NCBI RefSeq assembly: GCF_026151205.1
Contig: NC_087084.1
Span: 5,139,538 to 5,203,537, forward strand
DNA length: 64,000 nt
Source of the DNA: Bolinopsis microptera
Taxonomy: Eukaryota > Ctenophora > Tentaculata > Lobata > Bolinopsidae
Direction: 5' to 3'
The notes below the pieces were generated by a model. It did not search any database. It worked only from the letters and a program-made list of their open reading frames with translations, and was not told the origin of the DNA. Shown here one piece after another: positions 33,209-43,667 of the stretch. Position 1 is the first letter of the stretch. Each line of letters starts with the position of its first letter. A program made the translations under genes and the position numbers.

Positions 33209-33597
33209 AACTGTTCAATACAATTTGAAAGTTTTAATCTTTGAGGTTTTATCATTCTATAAAGTTTTATTTTGTAAAAGTTAGTTCTATAGTGTGTGTG
33301 TTTTTCTAATGATAACCTTATAAGGCACTACGCTGTTTTATAAATGTTGAATCAAAATTATTTTCCCTGCTCCAGAATTGATTTAGATATCATATTTTAT
33401 CTTCTGTCCCTATTATTCGCATTTAAACTAATTAATTAACTGATTGTTCAAAAATATATACGGATTCTTAAAAGATGAATTTGATTAAAGATGAATATTT
33501 TGGTAATTAATGTAATGTATTAGTAGTAAGTAGAATGAAAATATTAATGCTTACACTGCATGATGCGATGATTGGATGATATTTAGGGGGTATATTA

Positions 33598-36500
33598 TAC
33601 TCTAGTAGCAGAGAGGAGTTGAGTGTGCACTTCGATGTACACAATTTCTGACCACACAGGGTCCTTCATTAGGTCATTCTAAACCAAAATCATCTAGGTA
33701 CCCAATTTGTGTCGCTAGTCCTAGTGCTACAGGGCATATTTTCTAAATTGCCCTCAGTCGCGAATGGGGATTTTTGTATTTTGGCCCCTGAAGGTCGTAG
33801 AGGCTTCATTTTTAGCTTAAAATGACCGCAATGGGCATGTTTATATACAACTTATGAATCAATATGTGGTCTAAAGGTCATATTTTTGGAAATAATCTCA
33901 AAAAATTGATTTTTTAAAATAAACACAGAAAAAAATTTTTGTAACTAAAAATCAACGTTTTCGTAGTTCCAAAACTTCTATCTCGTGTTATTTTGAACAA
34001 TAGGCATCAAAATAAAGAACAAAATGAAGTCCTAATGTGGAAATATCACCCCTGGAACAAATAAAAAGCCTAAAATTTGCACTTGAATTATCTAAGAAAA
34101 TGTGATAAATTATGGATCATGAAACTAATATATCTTTGATCTCGTATAGCAGATGGAATGGTCGGTCGTTTGTGGATGATGGCTGGATGTACCAGGAATT
34201 AACAGCTGATGATATTGTAATCACTCAAATGCCGAAAGCTGTTCTGTCATGAAATATCAGAAACCATTTGAAATTCGACCTGACACGTTAGGTTGAAGAT
34301 TTATATGAAGACCTTTGATGTCTTTTGACCTAAAGTGGGACGGCAAACATCTTTGAAATTTGACCTAGGATGTGAATTACGTGCGATGCTTGTTCTAGGT
34401 ACGATTTATCAAAATAACCAACTTAGAAACCAGATAAATGATCTTTGTTATCATAAGTCATAACTGTTCCAGTTCAGTGTACAGCTATAATTGTGGTTAG
34501 TTACTTTGTTGTTCGATTAGCTGCTCGTTGCATAGACCTCAAGTGATTTTTCTAGTCGAAAACTATTAAGGCCTGTAAATTTGTTTGTTCTGAACGTATT
34601 CGATCATTGACGCCATGGATGGAGATGAGCTGAAAAAACTGGCTGACAAAGTTTGTCTCCTGAAGATGGTCAGAAAGCTCAGCACAAGGGAGATATTTGA
34701 TGCTCTTTCACCTCAGGAGTTGGCTACCGCTATTATCTTATACCGTGTGTATGTCAGTGTCAGCAGTGCCAAGGTATTAGTCAACTTAAAATTATTCAAC
34801 TACTCGTTACAAATTGAAAGTTGTACTTGCTTTATTTGGTCAATTATCCTTGAAACCCATTAATTTCAATAGTAGCCAATATATTATAACTGCAGATTAA
34901 AACGGCCGAAGAGTGTCACAAGAAAAGGAAACAGAAAATCGCTAGCATTGCAGCATTGAATGATCACAAGCCTCTGAAATATGTTATGAAGAAAGCATTT
35001 ACTTGCCTGGTGACTGCTTCAAAAGGTAAGTGAATAACAAATTGTTAGTTAATAATATATGTACTCTGCCGTATTCAAAGTTTTCCTGAACTTTTTTCGA
35101 GCTACATTATCTTAAAATATTCAGTTTTAATTGTTAGAATTAATCTCCAATTAATAGATGTTGTTTCAGTTTGGCACTTAGGATTCTTCTCTTTTCAAGA
35201 CGTTTATGACAGATTTCTTCGGTTGGCTGATGACTCTAAATCGGACATAAATGAGGTTGTCACTGGTACGTTACCTCCTCAATTCGCTTCAATGTACGGT
35301 TCATTATAACTAGAAAAACTCAGTTGTTTGTCAAATATTTTTAATGTGAACAATTTATCTCACAGGTTTCCTGGGAGGAGATGATCAAACTCTGAATTTG
35401 CTATTTTCTCCTCTACTTATTTCTCAAACAAGGGCTGTTATTCCGGCAGAACTCTCTGAGAAAGCTTTTAATTTGCTTTCGGCAACCTGCGGGGACGAAT
35501 CTCCAGAAGCAGAAAGTGATGAAGACGAAAACATAGACCAGGAGCGTCCTTCGGTTAGTGCAGCATAGTTTTTTTTCGGAATATCTACTTTATTTTTAAC
35601 ACGAATCTTTAACCGTTTGCAGTTTATATAAGATAATCACGCGGGGAATTTTCACTTGATCGTTTATGAAGTTTTAACTGGTAATCTGATCGCAGACTAG
35701 CAAAGAAACCCCCCGAATACCTGTTGAACAGTTTAAAGGTATTGTTCTCAAGAATGAACCAAGATCTGACTCTTCAAAAATCACTTATAAATGTGTCATC
35801 TGTGGTAAAGTGGAAAAAAGTGCCGATAGGCTAGAAGGTAAATTATTGAACTGTCATTATTATGCTTATTTCAATGCTTACTTGTCCCATTTACATGCTT
35901 TTTTCTGTATTAACTGAAGATATTGGTCCTTCACATCTTAGCTGTAATTTTATAAAATAAATTTTCCCTCAGGAAAAGAGGAGAAACGTTTAATTATCAA
36001 AACTGCTGCTCAGCATTTTAACGATCAAGACGTGTTAAACAATATTGCTGAGTGTCCGGATACATTTTGGTATCATAACCAATATGCAACACTCAGAAGG
36101 AAAAATCCAACTCAGTGCTTCAAAGCGTATTCAATCAAGTTTAAAAAGTCTCCTCCGAGTGATCCAGCTCCAGATCCAACCAGTAAACACGTAGAGACGG
36201 CCATGGATGCTCCAGCACGCCTGAGAAAGAGCACAAGGTCTCGATCTGACAGCGGAGAAATATCTAGTCTTACACTGCATGAGAGCAAAAAAGGCAGGAA
36301 AGATGTAACACTTGTTTGTGAAATATGTCAAAAACGAGCTTCAGGGGCCTGGCCCAATCAATCGTATAAACTACTCCGAATTTCAGAAATGAAAGAAGGT
36401 GACACAAGAGCATCAAGATTTCTTAGTGCTATGAAGTTTAACGAAGACCATATTCTCAAAAAGTTCATATACTGCAAGACTGTTGGAGACATCTTTGCTG

Positions 36501-39500
36501 CCGATGTCTACTACCACAGCAACTGCATGATCCTCTATCTAAGGAAATACGAGCGTCAGGTTGACAAACTTCTACAAAACCTTCAGAGAGAGGATTCAGA
36601 GGTAAATCTGGAAAATGAAATAAATTCACTCCTCAGAAATCTTGACTTCGAAAGGAAAGCTTACACATTGACCGAGATCACGAAGTTATTAAACGATAAT
36701 ACTTCTCTCGAATACAACAACAGGAGATCGAAAGCCTATTTGATTAAGTTATTTGGAGAGGAGCTATCCTTTTCTTATTCTAGAGATAGGGCACATCCTC
36801 AAGTGGTCTTTAAAAGGTCTTTTGAAGTTTCAGATATCATAGAGGGTAAGTTGAGAAACTATGATCCGATCAAAGAATGTGCTAAAACATTGGCTACCGA
36901 AATCAAATCGCATAGTTTTAACTTAGATGAAAGCCTCTGTCTTCCTGCTGATTTGACAATCGCAATGGAACGTTACACCGAGTGCAGACCAAACCATTGG
37001 CTTAGGTTTGTCACCGCACTTTTTAAAGATACAAAACACAAGATTGAAGAAGAATGGCTCATGAAGTTTGACTCAGTTTTCCAATTTTTCTATTATTGGA
37101 TGTCAGGAAATATGACTCCAATGCACTGTGGTATAACTGAATCGATTCACTGTATCTCAAAGTCCAGGGAAATTATCGATATGGTTAGTCGATTCGGCTT
37201 TGGAATAAGCTATGACTCAATGAAAAGAATAGATGTTGGTATAGTGGAAGATGTCAAAGACAAGACTGGTGACAACAGAGGACCGGTAAATGATAGTATC
37301 AAGCCGGGTACGCCCATCCAAGGTGCAGTTGACAATTTCAACCATAAAGAGAGAACTCCAACTGGAGGTGATGTTAGCAATGACACAGTTTTGGTAATTT
37401 GGCAAAATAGTCTGGGCAATGAAGAGTCCCTATCTGATATAAATGAGATTAGTAAACGGCCAAAGTTGAAGTGGGAGGAAAGAAAACGAAACTTAGATTG
37501 TCGATTACCCTGCCAAAATTTGATTGAATCTAAATTGATGAAGAACACCGGGGAGATCGGCGAAGGGTTCACCCCAGACATGAACTACAAAAATAATAGT
37601 TCATTGCTAGAAAAGGCTGAAGAAGACCATACTACTTGGTTCTTTGCAAGGAATTTGCAACATGTCAGTGATGAAACGTTTACTTCCCATGTGCCCAGTC
37701 AGACTGCAGTGAACAGTAAACTACTATCTGCTGTACGAAGCTCTCCAAAAAAAACATCTATCTCATTTTTCCCAATTTTGCCATACCCTGCAACAGAGAT
37801 GGACAGTATTTACACTTCTATGGTTAACTTTAAGGATGTCCTAAACCAAAGAGGTGAAACCTGTGGCGCCCTTTGGTGTGACGAAGGTGTGTATTGTCTG
37901 GCAAAGGAAATACAGATGCTTAAACCAGAACAATTTGGTATGCTGTTTATTGGTCTTGGGCCCTTCCATTGGTCTAAGATTGTCATGGGGGCCATTGGAA
38001 AGTGGCTAAACGCCTCAGGGATCGGAGAGGCACTTACCAACTCTGGTGTGTTTACCTTAGGAGCAGCCAAGTCAAGTGTTCTACAAGGAGGAGATTATGT
38101 TAAAGCCAAGGACGGAATGAACATCATTGCAGAAGCGATCACTCTACTACAATTCAAAGCTTTCTTAAAGAGCGAGGACTACGAACTAAAGAAGCATCTT
38201 CTTGGCCTTGAAGACATCAAGTATGACATGAACGAAGTTTTCGAGAACTTGTATGAGTCGTCTAATGTAGATGCTTTCCAAGGTGCATGGGAGCTGGCTA
38301 AGTTGACTCTCGAGAAGCTGAAATCTGCTTTTAATGAGTTTCGAAAGTCCCACAATGCAGATCAAAACTACGAGTACTGGAACCTGTTCCTGGATCATAT
38401 ATACCCATGTATCCGGGACTTTGAGGCATCGGTTCGAACTGGAAAATGGGATTTATTTGTATCCGCTGTTGAAAGAAGCCTTGTGATATTTTTTGCGACT
38501 GGGAGACCAAATTATAGTAGATACGGACCCTTATTCCATCAAGATTGTCTTGATCTACAAAGAAAGTCTCCTGTAATGTACAAACATTTCAAGAAAGGAA
38601 TGTTTGTTTGTTACATGTCCGAGCGATATGGCAGTGGTATAGGCTTTGATCAAGGACTCGAAAAAGCGTACAATCACACTGCGAAAGCTACTGGTGGAAT
38701 TATTGGAATGACCCGCCAAAAAAAAGCCGTGGCCATGTGGGATATCATCAAACACGAAAAGGATTGTATGTTTCTTTTGTTAGGGAGACGATTAAAATTA
38801 AGGAGACTATGGGTGAACTAGACAGCCTGCACCATGAATTTGATCTGAATCAAGCTCAGGCAACCCACAGACGTATGAAACAACTGGTTGAGTACATCGA
38901 GTCGGTAGGCAATCCTTTCCTATCAGAAGCAACAAACAAGCTGACCAACTTGACGTCAAAGGAAGCTGTTGAGAATGTCGATTATCTCTTGAACTGCCTC
39001 GACCATGGACGAAGAAACTACGAAATCTTTTTACAAGAAAGATTCGTCCACAAGGTGAAAGGTTTGCATGCGAAGATCTCGAGCAAATACGAACCAACAT
39101 TTTCAGATTATAACATGGTCGAAAAACAGAAGGTCAAGCTAACATCAGACGACCAAGAAAACAGCTCTGCAGTCAGTTTCATACAATATGCCACTGCAAG
39201 GGGAAGAAAAGTGGAAGAGGTACTATCATACCCAATTACATCTCGCCCCATATATTTGCTAGAGCCCGAGACAACCAATCAAAAGAAAGCTGTCAAAGGC
39301 ACCTTAACAAGCTCTTTACTGAACTCACTAAACAAGGAGTTTGTAATCGTCGGGCAGGATGAGCAGCGTGTTCCACACGTGAAAACTACTGCTGTTGTTA
39401 TTGACTTCATGTCAGTTATAAGACGATTCTCCTCAGTGAAGATGACCAATGTTAAGAGTTTCGGATCGTTCACTGCAATGATTCTAAGTGCCATTATCAG

Positions 39501-41156
39501 TTATGGTAGTGCTAGTGATGCAATACACGTTATACTGGAGAATTATAGCGAAATGTCTGTTAAATCAGCTGAGAGGGCCAGGAGGGCAACAAAAGACGGT
39601 AAGAAGACCGCTCCAATATATTGTGACGTTGTTTCAGAGGAACAGACACTCCCTGTGTCATTCGACGATTTTTTCGGAAGGACCAGCAACAAAGTCAGCC
39701 TCCAGAATTTCTTCGTAGACTATTGTCTGAAACATTACTCCTCAGACAGGTCACTTTATATAGCTGGTGGTAGCAGGTCGGATCCCGACAAATGTATTAA
39801 GATTGCTGGTGGTGCTTGGGAAGAAGCTAATGTCTACCGAGCTTCTCATGAAGAAGCTGATGATAGGATAATGTATTCTATCAACAAGTTATACGAGAGC
39901 ACACCCAATAATTGCTCAATATCAGTTATATCACCAGATGCTGATATTTTTGTGACCCTGCTGTACCATTTAAGAAACAGGTGGCATGGTATGGAACTTT
40001 ATCTGTTAAAGAAAGGCAGGGTTAAAGAAGACAAGATACTTCAGAACGAGCTCTACCCACTCCATAAGCTAATCTTGAATCTTAGTCCAAGTGTGATTGA
40101 TAATCTTCCAGCTGGGCACGCCTTAACAGGTTGTGACTCAGTCGCAAAAGTGGGCACTAAGCCATCCTTGCTGAAAGCCCTAAAAACGGACGGTAGCTTA
40201 ATTCAAGACTTCGGAGTTGATATACTGAATGATGAAATGATTGACCAGGCAGAGTCATTTCTGGTAAAGGTAACAGCTAACAAAGCCTATGAGAATTGTT
40301 ACTCGTTTGATGAACTCAGAACAACAATGTACAAGCATTCAAGGGATAAAAAGTTCATCAAACTCCCTTGCTCATCAAATGAGATACGTCAAAACATTAA
40401 GCGAGCATATTATCAAACGAGAATGTGGTTGGAATCTCCTTATGGAGATGCAAGAGAACTTCTACACGTTGAAGACTATGGATATGACACCAGTTTTGCA
40501 CCGACATGGTACCTGCCACCAAGCAGGCCATTGGATGTTCCTCTGCCTTGCAAATGTAAATCGTGTGTAAGGAGAACATGTCCCTGTAGACAGAAGGAAA
40601 TCTCATGCTCTGATTATTGCAAATGTTTTGGACAGTGCAAGAGCATATTTAGAAATGATTCATGATTTACACTTTCTGATTTTATTTGTATAGCTTTGAT
40701 TTATACTGTATGACATGATTTGGAGGGTTTATTTATTCGATTTTATCTATTGTTAGAGAAATTATTTAATTTAAAATCGTCTAACAATTATTGACGAGAT
40801 AATAGTAGTAGCAGTACCAAGTATCGTAAATAAAATTTTGTAAATCAATTTTTTGAGATTATCTCCAAAAATATGACCTTTAGACCACATATTGATTCAT
40901 AAGTTGTATATAAACATGCCCATTGCGGTCATTTTAAGCTAAAAATGAAGCCTCTACGACCTTCAGGGGCCAAAATACAAAAATCCCCATTCGCGACTGA
41001 GGGCAATTTAGAAAATATGCCCTGTAGCACTAGGACTAGCGACACAAATTGGGTACCTAGATGATTTTGGTTTAGAACGACCTAATGAAGGACCCTGTGT
41101 GGTCAGAAATTGTGGACATCGAAGTGCACACTCAACTCCTCTCTGCTACTCTAGTA
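33598..41156 (+). mobile_element. Element A: 7.56 kb long-TIR DNA transposon, TTA target duplication
   Basis: Left TIR 33598-33914 and right TIR 40839-41156 match over about 317 bp with few differences, starting TACTCTAGTAGCAGAGAGG and TACTAGAGTAGCAGAGAGG. A direct TTA abuts each edge (33595-33597 and 41157-41159). Both TIRs hold AAAATGACCGCAATGGGCA (33819-33837; 40916-40934 reversed), also found in elements B and C. The interior is filled by one spliced plus-strand gene, listed separately. TIRs this similar and a coding region with only one lesion point to recent activity. TTA/TAA duplications are classic for PIF/Harbinger, but the protein shows none of that family's features that I can see, and the TIRs are far longer than usual there. 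Confidence 0.93.
34615..40665 (+). CDS. Element A protein: finger repeats, conserved core, nuclease-like domain, CXC tail
   Basis: Six exons fit by phase: 34615-34773, 34896-35025, 35170-35265, 35366-35553, 35696-35837 and 35973-40665, about 1800 codons. The reading frame slips near 38761-38767, where one base appears lost. Domains in order: two similar units of CxxC followed by YHxxx (CVICGK...FWYHNQY from 35790; CEICQK...YYHSNC at 36317-36525); a core with LWCDEGVYCLAKEIQ, LGPFHWSKIVMGAIGKWL and GFDQGLEKAYNHTAKATGG. After the slip come EEADDRIM (39850), SPDADIFVTLL (39931) and ALTGCDS (40120), spaced like the acidic motifs of FEN1/PIN-like nucleases. Last is a cysteine-rich CKCKSCVRRTCPCRQK...CSDYCKCFGQC, a tesmin/TSO1-type CXC DNA-binding motif. 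I infer that it mobilises the element; no classical transposase is identified. Confidence 0.85.
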
Positions 41157-41159
41157 TTA

Positions 41160-42170
41160 GTCTTTGCTAGTAAAGCATTCCTGTTTCCTTTTAAGAGGTC
41201 ACTATTATTGGAGAACATTGGTGGCCGATTGGTGGCTAAAATAAAACCAAGCAAAAGAAAATGGAAATGTTTGAAAAAGTCTTCAACTATGTTCAGGTCC
41301 AATTGACCTTATTTTGAGTGTTTCAAGTTTGATGTTAAAGTTTAGTTTTTCTTACCCTCTTTAAGTTATGAGAATTCTTCTTTGATATCCATTTTATATA
41401 ATATCCTGTTTTTATTTGTTCCAAAACTTCAGAATTCACCCGCTCAGTCTTTTAATATTACGAAAGCAAATAAATATAATTTAATAAACCTCTTCGGAAC
41501 AATATATTGATACATCAAACAATCTGAAAAGTTGAAAGTGTTAAATTTAATTTGCTGGCCTAATTAATAAAATGTCTTTGTCCTTACAGCTACTGATACT
41601 CCTTCCTAAAATGATGAGGACAACAAACGCATATGTGTAAGCTTTGTTAAGTATACGACCACTATCTCAATAAATGATTAAAAGTTGACCTCAACTCTTA
41701 GACTATTCGAAGACTGAGTTTTAGTTTAATGTTACATTTTTATCGTGGACTGGTCCGTGGGGGCAGTCACTAGGTGTTTAAGCTTGAAATTGTTGCGAGG
41801 GAGCCCCAGTTAAACTTAAATTGCCATTGTGGATTGGTGCCTCAAATCTGCAAAGAATTTTGCGGAAATTGTTGTCAACTGCCGAGCCAAAAAATCCGAG
41901 CGTGCTAAATTATCAGTAATAGTATCACTCTACATGACAGTCGATCTTCGAAATTTTTATAAACCTTTAAAAGGGCCCCTGATGCAGTTGAAACCTATTA
42001 CCTGGTTCGAAGTATTTTCGAACGCTGATTCCGAATCACGCCAAATGACATAGGGTTAAACTGCTCCCCGATACTTATACTTATAGATAATGATATCGGC
42101 AAAAAACTGTATCGATCACGTGCAATATTAGTATTACCATATAACTATAACATGTAACTATAAGCAATTA
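41160..42170. other. No gene; old relative of the MULE-like MITE at its end
   Basis: About 41990-42130 resembles the interior of the 13542-13916 MITE (both have ACGCTGATTCCGA, then GACRTAGGGTTAAA, then GTCACGTG/ATCACGTG). That remnant is interrupted by element D at 42171. The rest shows short unsupported frames only. Confidence 0.5.
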
Positions 42171-43029
42171 TAGTAGAGGCTCTTACGGGCAAAAAGACGT
42201 GTTTTCTGCTACGATTTTAGAGACCTAACCGCTAATTGGACACAATAGTATGATGTCTAAGGATCGATAATATGTTAAGAAGTATAAATTTGGCCTTATT
42301 AGTCACGTGCTATACCAATGCGCGTTTTAAACTTTGACAGTCTATTACTCTAAGGCAAATAGAGTAATTATATTCATATTTTGTCATCTATAAGATCACA
42401 TTATTTTCTATTTAGTGTGAAAATATGAGCTAGAACGGACATAATCTCGCTGGGTTATAGCTGTTTGAAATTTATGATAAACGCGCGGGTGCCAATTGAT
42501 AACAACTAAATGCTTTTGCGCGTAGTGCGCGTCGAAAATTTGGCAAAAACGCTTGCGGAGTGACAATATTCAAACTTCGATAAAGTATATGAAGTGGGTA
42601 CTTCTCGGAAAGGAAAAATTTAGGCAAACACGATGTGACTATTTTTGGGTTGATTTAATACAACTGCAAAAAATTATTCAAACTTCAAGCAAAAAAGTCA
42701 AATTTTTACCACTTTTTTGGATTTTTACCCCCAAAAAAATAGAGGGATTTTTCAAATTTTTATATCATCTTGTGCGGCTGTGTTTTAGCTATCTCCATGC
42801 AAGTTTTGCCGACATGCCAACAAAATTTACTTGTTCAAAATATCAAAAAACATGGTTTTTTGGCCTATTTTTTTCCCAAAAATCGGTTTTTGCAATTTTA
42901 CCCCCAAAAAGTCAGTCCAATCATCTTAAAACCACTTTTAATCGATTCTACGGTCAAAAATACGTCTAGTAAGGTGTATCTGGGGTCCCTAGCGTATCGA
43001 GCAGACAATGCCCGTAAGAGCCTCTACTA
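42171..43029. mobile_element. Element D: 859 bp non-autonomous element, TTA duplication
   Basis: Perfect 20 bp TIRs, TAGTAGAGGCTCTTACGGGC, occupy 42171-42190 and 43010-43029. Direct TTA repeats flank both ends (42168-42170 and 43030-43032). The interior is AT-rich with CCCAAAAA-type runs, and I see no transposase. The longest frame (about 138 codons from 42553) has repeat-like composition and no known motif. Target, duplication length and TA-initial ends match elements A and B. Confidence 0.85.
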
Positions 43030-43032
43030 TTA

Positions 43033-43260
43033 GGAATAAGTTGGTATAATTTCTCGTTCGGGTTAGGGTTTCACTTTCAGCATATGCTTCACTAAAGCAT
43101 TGCTTCACTTTCAGTTAGGGATTTGGTTAGGGTTTATACTAGTTAGGCTTGGGATCAGAAATTAGAGGGTTACTGTTAGTGTTAGTGTTAGTGTTACTGT
43201 TAGGGTTTCGAATATATTTATTCAGATCAGAGCCACCTAGGGCTAGAGGACGTGTTAGAA
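43033..43260. repeat. Degenerate TTAGGG/GTTAGT-rich stretch
   Basis: Contains GGGTTAGGGTTTCAC, TTAGGGATTTGGTTAGGG and a GTTAGT-type sextet repeated at about 43179-43205. It probably continues the MULE-like relic split by element D, since the MITE at 13542 has the same order: palindromic CACGTG then telomere-like runs. Confidence 0.5.
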
Positions 43261-43503
43261 AAGTCACATGACAGTCGAGTGTAGACAGTAAAGTGATTAA
43301 TTATCATCATCCCGAAAAATCGTCACAAATTAAAAGGTATAATATTCTCCCGCGGCTTCATATGTACATTAAACATTAAATTTAAAACTAAAAGCCAAGC
43401 TAGCATGACGTCATGACCCAATATATATAATTATTAATTTTATCTACGGCTACAACGTAAAACATGTTGTGATTTAACTTTAAGAGCTCAGCTGTACTTG
43501 TAG

Positions 43504-43659
43504 CAGGGACAAAAGGAAATCGCGGCATGTACGGATGACGGAATCGTGATTTTCCCCATTATTTGCGACAAATTTTATGTATAGTTTAAAATACCGCGAA
43601 ATGTAATTCGCGGTATCGCGATTTTTGGCCAAAATTACCGCGAAATCCTTTTGTCCCTG
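43504..43659. mobile_element. hAT-like MITE, 156 bp, CAGGGACAAAAGGA termini
   Basis: The ends are CAGGGACAAAAGGAAATCGC and, inwards from the right, CAGGGACAAAAGGATTTCGC. Flanking 8-mers ACTTGTAG and AGCTGTAG agree at six of eight bases, a weathered hAT duplication. A near-identical 149 bp copy sits in element B at 57021-57169. Confidence 0.85.
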
Positions 43660-43667
43660 AGCTGTAG

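Noticed and set aside
41085-41306. 73 aa frame overlapping the right end of element A
   Set aside because: It begins inside the TIR and has no recognisable motif or splice partner.
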